Below the pieces are notes generated by a model. That model was not told the DNA's origin. It worked only from the letters and a program-made list of their open reading frames with translations, and searched no databases. A program made the translations under genes and the position numbers. From CAYFIW01 sp964343265 (GTDB taxonomy: Bacteria; Chloroflexota; Dehalococcoidia; Lucifugimonadales; UBA826), in assembly GCA_964343265.1 (NCBI GenBank), contig CAYFIW010000012.1:1-40071 (forward strand): 40,071 bases of DNA. The letters run 5' to 3'. This document shows, in pieces, positions 25,110-33,336 of the stretch. Every line of letters begins with the position of its first letter. Positions within the stretch are counted from its first letter, which is position 1.

Positions 25110-25690
25110 CTCAACTTGAACCAGAATGTTCTGATGGCTCTGATATAAATGTAGCTGGCATCGAGGATGCGGTTTCCAACATATTGAGGTACATAGGGGA
25201 AGATCCGGAACGTGACGGCTTGGCCGACACCCCAAGGCGTGTAGCCCAACTGTATACGGAAATTTTTTCTGGGCTGAGGGAAAACCCTGCAGATATCCTG
25301 GTCCCATTATTTGAAGATGATTACTACGACCCTGTTTTAGTTTCAGGTATTCCGTTTCATTCGATCTGTGAGCATCATTTACTCCCTTTCACGGGGATAG
25401 TCAACGTTGCATATTATCCCAGTGGTAAAATTCTTGGAGCTAGTAAAGTGACCAGATTAATAGATTCTATATCTCGAAGGCCTCAGATTCAGGAGAGATT
25501 GACCTCACAAATAGCAGACATCATCCACAATGGCTTGAATTCACAAAGTACTCTTGTTTATATGTCCGCTGAGCATATGTGTATGACCATCAGGGGAGTT
25601 GAAAAAAAGGGAAGTAAGATTGTTACATTGGCACAAAGGGGAAATAAAGACCTGGGGTTGGATTTAAAAGATTTGATGCGATTACAGTAA
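25106..25690 (+). CDS. folE: GTP cyclohydrolase I
   Basis: Converts GTP to 7,8-dihydroneopterin triphosphate, the first step of tetrahydrofolate (and queuosine) synthesis. The 194-residue protein carries the zinc ligands Cys88 and His91 in SICEHHLLPF and Cys159 in SAEHMCMTIRG, plus the ASKVTRLIDSISRRPQIQERLT active-site region. The N-terminal helix has the DTPRRVAQLY signature. It starts at ATG 25106 inside the thrC stop (ATGA overlap), so it depends on thrC translation. The length matches type IA enzymes. Confidence 0.96.
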   Translation: MTQLEPECSDGSDINVAGIEDAVSNILRYIGEDPERDGLADTPRRVAQLYTEIFSGLRENPADILVPLFEDDYYDPVLVSGIPFHSICEHHLLPFTGIVNVAYYPSGKILGASKVTRLIDSISRRPQIQERLTSQIADIIHNGLNSQSTLVYMSAEHMCMTIRGVEKKGSKIVTLAQRGNKDLGLDLKDLMRLQ

Positions 25691-25712
25691 TCTCAATATT
25701 AGAAAGGGAGCC

Positions 25713-26690
25713 ATGAGTTTTTTTGGAATAGAAAAATACAATCTTCTAGAAGATGTTTGGAAGGACATTTTACCTAAAAGTTCTACAAATACTATTTTTA
25801 TAACTCCCACATGGCAGTCTGTATGGTGGAGGAGATTTGCTGCACAAAAGCAGCCAATAATAAGGCAAATACTTTCTGATGGGGACCCTATTGGAATTAT
25901 TCCGTTGTTAGATCATGGAGATGAATTGACTTTCATTGGTGACTCTAATGTTTTTGACTATATGGATTTCCCAGTAGTCTCAGGAAGAGAAGAAGAGTTT
26001 TTTAGTGCAGCATGGATTGAAATTAAGTCAATGGATTGGGTGGGTATGCGCTTGGAGTCTATTCCCGAAGATTCTCCAACAATAGGTTTTGCAGAGAAGT
26101 GGGCTGACTCTGAAGGCTATTCGATAACTATCACTGAGACAGATAAAACTCCATACAGCGATCTTCCTACGAGTTGGGAAGAATATCTTCTCAATCTCAG
26201 GAAGAAGGATCGTCACGAATTGAGACGTAAAATAAGGAGACTGGAAGCCACTTCCGATTATATGCAGCGTGAAGCATCATTACATCCGAATGATTTGGAT
26301 GAATCAATGGATGAATTTTTCCGGCTAATGTCCTTGAGTGGTGAAGATAAAGAAGCATTTCTAAATTCAGAAAACAAAAAGTTTTTCCTAGACTTAGCTT
26401 CCACTTTTAGTGAAAACAATATGTTTAAACTCTATTTCCTAGAGATAGACAAAACTAATGTAGCTGCGTGTATTTGTTTTGATTATGATAATAAATGCCT
26501 TTTGTATAACAGTGGATATGACCCATCGTATTCTTCCCTAAGTGTGGGTTTGATCAACAAAGCATTCACCATTGAAGCAGCCATAAGTAATAATAATACT
26601 GAGTACAATTTTCTCAAAGGTACTGAGAGATATAAATACCATCTTGGTGCCTCTGATAGGTCAGTGTTTAAAATTCAAATAGAGAGATAA
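25713..26690 (+). CDS. CelD/BioF2-like GNAT acetyltransferase
   Basis: A 325-residue protein of the GNAT clan with the CelD/'Acetyltransf_6' architecture. The N-terminal half has TPTWQSVWWRRFA and GIIPLL. The C-terminal GNAT core (about 150-310) has LRKKDRHELRRKIRRLE, then a VAACICFDYDNKCLLYNSGYDPSYSSLSVG strand-loop region, and LKGTERYKYHLGA near the end. Family members are linked to exopolysaccharide or cell-surface glycan acylation and to FemAB-like aminoacyl transfer; the substrate is unknown. The start is ATG 25713 with AAAGGGA 5 nt upstream. It follows folE by 22 bp and precedes the MshA-like glycosyltransferase. Confidence 0.82.
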   Translation: MSFFGIEKYNLLEDVWKDILPKSSTNTIFITPTWQSVWWRRFAAQKQPIIRQILSDGDPIGIIPLLDHGDELTFIGDSNVFDYMDFPVVSGREEEFFSAAWIEIKSMDWVGMRLESIPEDSPTIGFAEKWADSEGYSITITETDKTPYSDLPTSWEEYLLNLRKKDRHELRRKIRRLEATSDYMQREASLHPNDLDESMDEFFRLMSLSGEDKEAFLNSENKKFFLDLASTFSENNMFKLYFLEIDKTNVAACICFDYDNKCLLYNSGYDPSYSSLSVGLINKAFTIEAAISNNNTEYNFLKGTERYKYHLGASDRSVFKIQIER

Positions 26691-26691
26691 A

Positions 26692-26730
26692 GTGTACAGT
26701 AATTGTTACAATGTATATTGTGCTGTGCAC
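26692..26730. other. Structured intergenic dyad (weak terminator or operator)
   Basis: GTGTACAG (26692-26699) pairs with CTGTGCAC (26723-26730) with one G-U pair. Inside lies a second stem ACAAT (26708-26712)/ATTGT (26717-26721), and a T-rich tract follows. It sits directly after the stop of the acetyltransferase gene and 42 bp before the glycosyltransferase, so it may end the folE-side transcript or bind a regulator. Confidence 0.35.
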
Positions 26731-26772
26731 AGAGGTTTTAATCATTTTTAAATTCAAAACTGCATTTACTTT

Positions 26773-27996
26773 ATGAGAATTGCTCTAATTAGCTATCATG
26801 GATGTCCTGTTGCCCGTTTGGGTGAGAAAGATATTGGCGGTATGAATGTATACGTCTTGAATCTAGCAAGAGAACTTGGACATTTGGGGCATTTTGTTGA
26901 TGTGTTCACTAGGTATCACGATCCTTCGGATCCTGAAATTGTAGAATTGGGTGACCGAGTCAATGTTGTTCATGTCGAAGCAGGCCCATACAACGAAGAA
27001 AAAGTATATTTACCTACACATGTTGACTCATTTGCAAACAAGGTACGTCAATACGCTTCGTATAATTCCATGAATTATGACATCGTCCATAGCAATTATT
27101 GGCTGTCTGGTTTGACAGCAGTAACACTGAGTGAATTATGGAATGTACCACACGTCGCAACATTTCATACTTTGGCTAAAACAAAAATGAGAGCAAGGGC
27201 AGGTGAATACGAATCTAAAGAGAGATCCGACATAGAAAGACAAATTATGGATAGCGCCACGGGAATTCTTGTGCTCACAGATGTAGAACGTCAAGACATC
27301 GTAAATTTATACCAAGTCAATGGAGATAAGATCCAGATCATATCAGGCGGAGTTGATACAGATACTTTTTACCAGGTTCCTAAGGAAGAGGCGAAGGATA
27401 GTTTAGGATTTCTAAATCCAAATAAAAAAACTATTTTGTATGTTGGAAGAATAGAACCCATAAAAGGTCTCGATGTTTTACTTGATGCAATAAAGATATT
27501 GAAAGAATCTCAAGAAATTCAATTAATCATCGTGGGAGGTAGTTTATCGGGTGATACTAATATCGATAAACTTAAAGGTCAGGCAGAGAAACTAGGAATC
27601 AGTCAAGATGTTTTTTTTACAGGCTCGCTTGATCAAGCTAAGCTAAAAAATTACTATTCAGCAGCAGATGTTTTTGTACTACCGTCTCATTATGAGAGTT
27701 TTGGACTTGTCGCTTTGGAGGCTATGGCATGTGGAACTCCAGTTATTGCTTCTAGGGTAGGAGGTATTTCATCTTTTGTACAAGATGGTGCTGACGGTTA
27801 TCTTGTGCCGTGGAGATGCCCTGAACCATTTTCGGATCGAATTGAGGTCATATTAAATAATGATTCATTGAGGGAGTATATGGGTCACTCTGCGAAAAAG
27901 AAGGCACATTCTTTGAATTGGGAAAAAATAGCCCACAGAGTGTCTGAATATTACTGCTATATATCTCAATGTAATAGTTTGGATCAGGCTGTTTAA
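26773..27996 (+). CDS. GT4 glycosyltransferase, MshA-like (D-inositol-3-phosphate glycosyltransferase-like)
   Basis: A 407-residue GT-B fold retaining glycosyltransferase of family GT4. The N-terminal acceptor domain has GGMNVYVLNLARELG and DIVHSNYWLSGL, both very close to MshA (GGMNVYV, DIVHSHYWLSG). The donor domain has YVGRIEPIKG (Arg and Lys for the UDP phosphates) and the E-x7-E motif ESFGLVALEAMACGTPVIA. MshA makes GlcNAc-inositol-1-P, the first mycothiol intermediate, but sucrose-phosphate synthase-like and other GT4 enzymes share part of this pattern. The start is ATG 26773 with no clear ribosome site. It converges within 8 bp of an MshD-like gene and has a PIG-L deacetylase nearby, which supports the MshA reading. 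Confidence 0.87.
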   Translation: MRIALISYHGCPVARLGEKDIGGMNVYVLNLARELGHLGHFVDVFTRYHDPSDPEIVELGDRVNVVHVEAGPYNEEKVYLPTHVDSFANKVRQYASYNSMNYDIVHSNYWLSGLTAVTLSELWNVPHVATFHTLAKTKMRARAGEYESKERSDIERQIMDSATGILVLTDVERQDIVNLYQVNGDKIQIISGGVDTDTFYQVPKEEAKDSLGFLNPNKKTILYVGRIEPIKGLDVLLDAIKILKESQEIQLIIVGGSLSGDTNIDKLKGQAEKLGISQDVFFTGSLDQAKLKNYYSAADVFVLPSHYESFGLVALEAMACGTPVIASRVGGISSFVQDGADGYLVPWRCPEPFSDRIEVILNNDSLREYMGHSAKKKAHSLNWEKIAHRVSEYYCYISQCNSLDQAV

Positions 27997-28004
27997 AATT
28001 ATCT

Positions 28005-28940
28005 TTAGGACAAATCTAGCTCAAACCAGATGCTCTCCGCTGATTTTACAAATCCTAGACTGAGATATAGCTCTCTGGCTCGCACATTTTCCGAATCTAC
28101 TTCCAGTTCTATGCAATCAGCACCTCTTTTAATTAGATCGTGCATTCCCATGAGTACAATTGATTTTCCTAGACTCTTTCCGCGATAGTCTGGTTCCACT
28201 CCAGTCATGCTTATCCAACCGATAGAGTCATTGTTTTTGTTTGCGAATAGTGTCCAGTTGTATCCCACTATATTTGATTGACTACGAATTAATAATATTC
28301 CCTTTTCTCCACTACGTTCCATCATCACTCTTTGTTTAATTTCTTCCACCGTATTTGGACTAAATCCCCAATGCATTGAAAATGAAAGGTTGTGGACCTT
28401 TGTGAATTCTTCAATGTCGTTTTTTACATTTAGAGAAACTACTTCATAGGTATCAAGAATTTTTGGGGATTCTAGAGTAGTTAAGTTTTCTCCCTTACAT
28501 TCTAAAATCCAATATTCTTTAACCGGCTTCCAACCAGCAGACACTAAAGCAGATGCCCATTTATGTTCACCTTTCCCGATTTGAGTGTGTAATGTCCGAA
28601 TTGACATGTTTTTTGTATATTCAATTGCTTTGGCCGAAAATAAATCTATAATCTCAGGGTAACTTGTTGATAGAGGCACGGTTTGCATCGCGACAGACCT
28701 ACCTATTGGACGCTCAATCACCATGTGTAAAAAACCAAGAATGTTTTTTTCGGCATCCTCTGCTATATAGCAATCTTTTTCCGGATTTGCGCCTGGTAGT
28801 TGGTGAATTTGAGAAAAGAAAGTGTGGGTAATTTCCTTTGCTTTACCCGTGTTACCAGAAGAATTATTTAAAAAAGAAACTACATTGGAAGTATCACTCC
28901 AATTAAAATTTCTTATGGTGGTGCCTTTGTACATGTTCAT
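28005..28940 (-). CDS. Tandem GNAT acetyltransferase, MshD-like
   Basis: A 311-residue protein made of two GNAT folds, the arrangement of mycothiol synthase MshD. The N-terminal copy (about 8-150) is degenerate, while the C-terminal copy (about 163-310) has the acetyl-CoA-binding motif GVEPDYRGKSLGKSIV and the acceptor part ELEVDSENVRARELYLSLGF, which strongly resembles MshD (LYVDADNTAAVRLYERLGF). MshD acetylates the Cys amine of Cys-GlcN-Ins. Many other tandem GNATs exist, so the substrate is inferred from neighbours. The start is ATG 28940 (MNMYKG); the third residue is also Met. It is divergent from the PIG-L gene. Confidence 0.85.
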   Translation of the reverse strand: MNMYKGTTIRNFNWSDTSNVVSFLNNSSGNTGKAKEITHTFFSQIHQLPGANPEKDCYIAEDAEKNILGFLHMVIERPIGRSVAMQTVPLSTSYPEIIDLFSAKAIEYTKNMSIRTLHTQIGKGEHKWASALVSAGWKPVKEYWILECKGENLTTLESPKILDTYEVVSLNVKNDIEEFTKVHNLSFSMHWGFSPNTVEEIKQRVMMERSGEKGILLIRSQSNIVGYNWTLFANKNNDSIGWISMTGVEPDYRGKSLGKSIVLMGMHDLIKRGADCIELEVDSENVRARELYLSLGFVKSAESIWFELDLS

Positions 28941-29063
28941 TATTTTTGTGTGTGTTACCCAAGATTTTAACAGAGGAGCATAAACAGGATTTACGGTCGG
29001 AAAAATTAAGAATTATTTTGCTAAAATTAAAAATGGTTTCCATTAGATTTTTCGAGGTAAATC

Positions 29064-29783
29064 ATGAGTAATTTGACTAAGTTCACAAGTCCGGAACGAG
29101 CATTAGTATTTACACCACATCCAGATGATTCTGAACTCGGTTGCGGTGGGACCATTGCTGAGTGGGTTGATTCAGGTACTGTCGTAACTTATGTACTCTG
29201 TACCAATGGTGATAAAGGCTCATCTGATCCTGATATGACATCTGAGAAACTAGCTGAAATTAGATCATATGAGCAAGAAAAAGCTGCTGAAATTCTTGGC
29301 GTAAGTAATGTTTTGAAATTGGGTTATGAAGACGGATTTCTTGAGGACACGTCAGAATTTCGAGAAAAAATAGTAAAAGCGATAAGGACTTACAAGCCAG
29401 ATGTGGTTTTGGTAACAGATCCAATACGTACCAAGTTTTATCTTCACAGAGATCATAAAATTACAGGGACAGTTGTTAAGGATGCCCTATTTCCTTACGC
29501 AAGGGATCGATTGTATTACCCTGAACACGAAAAGGAAGGATTGTTATCTCACAAAACTCGTGATTTATTATTGTGGGGATCTGAGTCTCCGAACGCATAT
29601 GTAGACATATCGAACACTATCGATATAAAAATAAAAGCTCTTTCAATGCATGCATCGCAAGTAGCGCCTGGACAGACACAATTGCAGATGGATGATGCCA
29701 TAAGAAATGCCGCTCGTAGATCCGGAGAGTCTTCCAATTCTGAATATGCTGAGGTCTTTAGATGGATACGGTTTAGTAATTAA
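29064..29783 (+). CDS. PIG-L family deacetylase (MshB/BshB-like)
   Basis: A 239-residue zinc-dependent N-acetylglucosaminyl deacetylase-fold protein. Metal ligands are visible: His19 and Asp22 in TPHPDDSELGCGGT and His131 in FYLHRDHKITG. Family members remove an acetyl group from GlcNAc linked to inositol (MshB), malate (BshB) or lipid, or from antibiotics and chitooligomers. The start is ATG 29064 with GAGGT 6 nt upstream. The stop TAA overlaps the ATG of the PHP gene by one base, so translation is coupled. In this context (MshA-like and MshD-like neighbours) a sugar-thiol intermediate is the best guess; surface glycan modification is the alternative. Confidence 0.9.
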   Translation: MSNLTKFTSPERALVFTPHPDDSELGCGGTIAEWVDSGTVVTYVLCTNGDKGSSDPDMTSEKLAEIRSYEQEKAAEILGVSNVLKLGYEDGFLEDTSEFREKIVKAIRTYKPDVVLVTDPIRTKFYLHRDHKITGTVVKDALFPYARDRLYYPEHEKEGLLSHKTRDLLLWGSESPNAYVDISNTIDIKIKALSMHASQVAPGQTQLQMDDAIRNAARRSGESSNSEYAEVFRWIRFSN

Positions 29784-30520
29784 TGAAGCTATGTGATATT
29801 CATACACACATTTTACCAAGTATAGACGATGGTCCCGACACGATACAGGAAACAGTTGAGATAATTAAATTATCTAGTATTCAGAATGTTTCTAATATTG
29901 TAGCTACTCCGCATAAAAAAGATGTTAATGAGAGTGGAACAATTGGGAAAATTCAAGAGTTAATAACAGAGTTAAGATCCATAATTGTTCATGATGGTTT
30001 GGATATAAATATTTTACTTGGTATGGAAAATCATGTAGACGATAAATTGTCTGAAGATATTAAAAAGGGGAATGCTCTGTCTATTAACAATAGTAGATTC
30101 ATCCTTGTAGAAATGCCATATACTACCGATTTAGGAGATTCCGAACAAAATTTATTGAATGTTCAAAAGCTTGGATATGTTCCTGTTATTGCCCATCCAG
30201 AAAGGATGGAGATATTCCAAAAGGACCCCGGGTTGTTACGTAAATTTGTTAGCAATGGAATGTTAACGCAGATAACTTCTGGGAGTCTTATTGGTAAATT
30301 CGGAGACGATGCCAAGACGTATGCCGAATCCATTTTTATAGAAGATATTGGCCATGTTCTTTCTTCAGACACTCATAGGGCGGCCGGTTGGAGGGCTCCG
30401 GATTTATTACAGGGATATGAATTGTTAAAAGGTGTTTTGGGAACTCGTAAAGCAACACATATTGTGTGCACAAACCCTCTAAATATCATAAATAATTCTG
30501 CAGTAATAAAATTCAGATAA
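29783..30520 (+). CDS. PHP-domain phosphatase, CpsB/YwqE-like
   Basis: A 245-residue PHP-fold metal-dependent phosphatase of the CpsB/YwqE (capsular tyrosine phosphatase) family. Metal-binding segments run in order: DIHTHILPSIDDGP (Asp5, His7, His9), ATPHK, EMPY, AHPERME and SSDTHRA. Known members dephosphorylate tyrosine kinases of capsule synthesis, but the fold also hydrolyses small phosphates such as histidinol phosphate. It starts at ATG 29783, coupled to the PIG-L gene by a one-base TAATG overlap. No Wzc/BY-kinase gene is seen nearby, so a small sugar-phosphate substrate should be considered. It converges with tmk. Confidence 0.87.
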   Translation: MKLCDIHTHILPSIDDGPDTIQETVEIIKLSSIQNVSNIVATPHKKDVNESGTIGKIQELITELRSIIVHDGLDINILLGMENHVDDKLSEDIKKGNALSINNSRFILVEMPYTTDLGDSEQNLLNVQKLGYVPVIAHPERMEIFQKDPGLLRKFVSNGMLTQITSGSLIGKFGDDAKTYAESIFIEDIGHVLSSDTHRAAGWRAPDLLQGYELLKGVLGTRKATHIVCTNPLNIINNSAVIKFR

Positions 30521-30546
30521 GATCCAACGTTAAGTTGTAAAAGCTA

Positions 30547-31167
30547 TTAAATAACGCTTTCTACATAGCTCCATATCTGGTCATGTATTTGTTTGACAGG
30601 AAGTGAAGCGTCTACAACTTCCCATATGCTCGGATCATTTTGAGCTAAATCTAAATAACCGTTTCTAACTTTTTCATGAAATAAAGCATCTTCGGATTCC
30701 CATCTGTCTTTCTTTTTCGTCAATAATCTCTCGACGGATTTGTTGGGTTCTATATCCATCAGAAAAACTTTTTGGGGACTTAATCCTAAGGTTGCAAATT
30801 TATTTACTTCGTTAATAAATGATTTGTCGATTCCTCTAGCATAGCCTTGGTATGCCAAAGTTGAATATATAAATCTGTCTAATATGACTAATTTGTCGGC
30901 TTCCAGAGCAGGGATTATTTTTTGATGGATTAAAGATGACCTTGCTGCTTCTAGTAAAAAAAGTTCAGTTGTTGGATGTACGTCAGATTTTTGAGAGAGC
31001 CAACCGCGAATAAGTTCAGCAATTTTTGTGTCACCAGGCTCTCTTAATGAAACAAATGGTATATTTTTTCTATTCAGCTTGTCAGACAGCATCCTGCATT
31101 GGGTTGATTTCCCACTTGCATCGATCCCTTCTAATACTATGAAACGGTTGGATTGTTTAGGTGACAA
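30547..31167 (-). CDS. tmk: Thymidylate kinase
   Basis: Phosphorylates dTMP to dTDP for DNA synthesis. The 206-residue protein has the P-loop EGIDASGKST (13-22), the DR motif in LDRFIYSTLAYQG and an arginine-containing lid-like segment near TKKKDRWESED. It starts at TTG 31167, one base after the stop of the R3H/AAA gene (TAA-A-TTG); no ATG precedes the P-loop, so a TTG start is required. It is the last gene of the pdxS operon and likely depends on coupled translation. Confidence 0.92.
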   Translation of the reverse strand: MSPKQSNRFIVLEGIDASGKSTQCRMLSDKLNRKNIPFVSLREPGDTKIAELIRGWLSQKSDVHPTTELFLLEAARSSLIHQKIIPALEADKLVILDRFIYSTLAYQGYARGIDKSFINEVNKFATLGLSPQKVFLMDIEPNKSVERLLTKKKDRWESEDALFHEKVRNGYLDLAQNDPSIWEVVDASLPVKQIHDQIWSYVESVI

Positions 31168-31168
31168 T

Positions 31169-32791
31169 TTAACTACCGTGAATTATGACTCTTCTGTTAG
31201 GTTCTATCCCGATACTCGATGATTCCATCCCGTATTGAGATGCTAATTGGTGCTGCAGTCTCCGTATGTGTGAATTTTGTGGCTTTAACTGAATTTCACT
31301 ACCACCGTCATTAAGCCCGTGAATAGCTCTTTCGGCCTCGAGAATGGCTAATGAGCGATCACCGTCGGATAATGTTCTACCCCCGTCATTTCTAACGACA
31401 GCTTTCACAAATTGCTCTATTTGATTAACTGTGTTTCTTCTGAGGACAAATACTGGTTTTCCCATTTTCTCTGCTTTGCTCAAGGCCTGTGTCCCTCTTC
31501 TATGGTAATTTTTGGTAGTAACTACGAGGTCGGCTGTTTTCATGTCGCCTACTAACGCCAATGGCGCGTTCATTGATTTTATTACCTGTTCGACGCGTCC
31601 TCTGTTAACGCCATAGGGAAGAACACTTGTTATAGTTTTGGTCATATTTATAGGAGTATTGTTTTGAGTACCGTCCAAATTTTGTAAGTGGGTATTTACA
31701 TTACTATTATCTTTCACATATTTGTCATCGCTATACGTGTGTCTTTTAAGTTCTCCATCGTCGGACATGGCTCGGACCTCGGCTGACACTGTTCTTTTTC
31801 TCAGCATTTTGTCCACCGTTGCTGCAACGTCATCATGTACTGTCACTATGTTCCAGCCTTGTATTTCCACTAAAATGTCGAAAGTAGGGGGCGCATTTCT
31901 TTCAAGTACAGTTTTTTGAGAGCCTCGCCTTTTTGCTTCTATGTCGCCAAGGGTAACGGTCTGGATCCCACCAACTAGGTCTGAAAGGGTAGGGTTCATG
32001 ATCAAGTTTTCGAGTTCATTGCCATGTGCCGTGGCGACCAGTTGTACTCCTCGCTCTGCAATTGTTCTGGCAGCATTTGCCTCCAGTTCCGTTCCTATTT
32101 CATCGATAATTATGACTTCGGGCATGTGGTTTTCAACTGCCTCGATCATCACACCATGTTGTTCTCTCGGGGAAGGCACCTGCATGCGTCTGGCGCGACC
32201 TATTGCTCTATGAGGAATGTCACCATCACCTGCTATTTCGTTCGACGTATCAACTACTATTACTCTTTTGTCTGCGTCATCGGCCAGTACTCTCGCTACT
32301 TCTCGTAACATAGTCGTTTTACCTACGCCAGGTTTACCTAGAAGGAGAACGCTTTTGTTCGAAAGGATTAAATCTTCAATTATTTTTATAGTGCCATAGA
32401 CTGCCCGGCCGACCCTAAACGTTATACCAATTACTTTGCCACTTCTGTTACGGATGGCAGATATGCGGTGAAGAGTTCGCTCAATGCCTGCTCTGTTATC
32501 TGCTCCAAACAAACCAATTTTGCTTATAGATTTATCTATATCTTCCTGGGTGACATCGTCAACGTCCAAGATTTGGTTTTTACCCAAAAATCTGGCTTCT
32601 GGTTGTCTACCAATATCAAGAACAACCTCAAGTAATTCGTCCAATTTTTCATGGGAAAGAATAAATCTTCGTATTCTTTCGGGGATAACATCTATCAATA
32701 ATTGAAGATCAGTATCAGTATCAGTTTTTGGTTTTAAGTTGTTCAAATTATTGTCAAAATTATAAAGTCGACATTTCTGCGAACATTTCAT
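31169..32791 (-). CDS. AAA ATPase with C-terminal R3H domain (Ycf45/SpoIIIAA-like)
   Basis: A 540-residue protein. After an N-terminal region (33-135) that resembles the stage III sporulation AA/Ycf45 family (LLIDVIPERIR) comes a P-loop ATPase with Walker A GKPGVGKTT (152-160), DTSNEIAGDG and Walker B VIIIDEIGT (226-233). An acidic linker (about 345-380) leads to an alpha/beta region and a C-terminal R3H domain with Arg510-x3-His514 (RRLQH), which binds single-stranded nucleic acid. Homologues are common in cyanobacteria and Chloroflexi; the function is not established. It starts at ATG 32791, overlapping pdxT by 32 bp, so it is translationally coupled to PLP synthase. The operon gives no obvious functional link. 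Confidence 0.85.
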   Translation of the reverse strand: MKCSQKCRLYNFDNNLNNLKPKTDTDTDLQLLIDVIPERIRRFILSHEKLDELLEVVLDIGRQPEARFLGKNQILDVDDVTQEDIDKSISKIGLFGADNRAGIERTLHRISAIRNRSGKVIGITFRVGRAVYGTIKIIEDLILSNKSVLLLGKPGVGKTTMLREVARVLADDADKRVIVVDTSNEIAGDGDIPHRAIGRARRMQVPSPREQHGVMIEAVENHMPEVIIIDEIGTELEANAARTIAERGVQLVATAHGNELENLIMNPTLSDLVGGIQTVTLGDIEAKRRGSQKTVLERNAPPTFDILVEIQGWNIVTVHDDVAATVDKMLRKRTVSAEVRAMSDDGELKRHTYSDDKYVKDNSNVNTHLQNLDGTQNNTPINMTKTITSVLPYGVNRGRVEQVIKSMNAPLALVGDMKTADLVVTTKNYHRRGTQALSKAEKMGKPVFVLRRNTVNQIEQFVKAVVRNDGGRTLSDGDRSLAILEAERAIHGLNDGGSEIQLKPQNSHIRRLQHQLASQYGMESSSIGIEPNRRVIIHGS

Positions 32792-33335
32792 GCATCCTGG
32801 TGTCTTTTGTCAACTCAGGATGGAACGAGGTTGCTAGTATTTTATTTTCTTTTACAGCGACAGGCCTATCTTGATCCACTGTCGCTAATATTTCCACATT
32901 TTTACCGACTTCAGTGACAATTGGGGCTCTGATGAAAATTGCATGTAGTGGTGGACCATCCATTCCATTCACTGAAAGATTTGTCTCAAAGCTATCGACT
33001 TGCCTTCCAAAAGCGTTTCTAGTCACGGTTATATCCAACAATCCTAATGGGGAAGGTCTTTTATCCAGCAGTTTTTTGGCCAAAACTATCATGCCTGCAC
33101 AGGTACCCCAAATTGACATGCCGTCAGTGACATGGTCGATAATCTTGTTCCTAAATCCGTATGTGTCAATTAATTGGACTATGGTGGTGCTTTCACCACC
33201 GGGTATAATCAAGCCATCAACGTCTTTCAACTGTTCTGGAAGTCTAATTTCGCGACTCTCAACAGCGACCTCGCTTAGCATTTTCTTATGCTCAACAAAA
33301 TCTCCTTGTATCGCTAAAACGCCGATGATCGGCAA
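32760..33335 (-). CDS. pdxT: Pyridoxal 5'-phosphate synthase glutaminase subunit
   Basis: A class I glutamine amidotransferase that supplies ammonia to PdxS for PLP synthesis. The 191-residue protein has GGESTTI (47-53), the nucleophile Cys79 in GTCAGMI, and His172/Glu174 in SFHPELT. It starts at TTG 33335, one base after the pdxS stop, with GAGGGTGG about 7 nt upstream as ribosome site. PdxT binds PdxS in a 12:12 complex, and the adjacent genes fit this. PLP is needed by glyA and thrC in this window. Confidence 0.95.
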   Translation of the reverse strand: MPIIGVLAIQGDFVEHKKMLSEVAVESREIRLPEQLKDVDGLIIPGGESTTIVQLIDTYGFRNKIIDHVTDGMSIWGTCAGMIVLAKKLLDKRPSPLGLLDITVTRNAFGRQVDSFETNLSVNGMDGPPLHAIFIRAPIVTEVGKNVEILATVDQDRPVAVKENKILATSFHPELTKDTRMHEMFAEMSTL

Positions 33336-33336
33336 A

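Noticed and set aside
24977..25307. Minus-strand frames over the thrC/folE junction
   Set aside because: Shadows of two well-supported genes; no motif or ribosome site.
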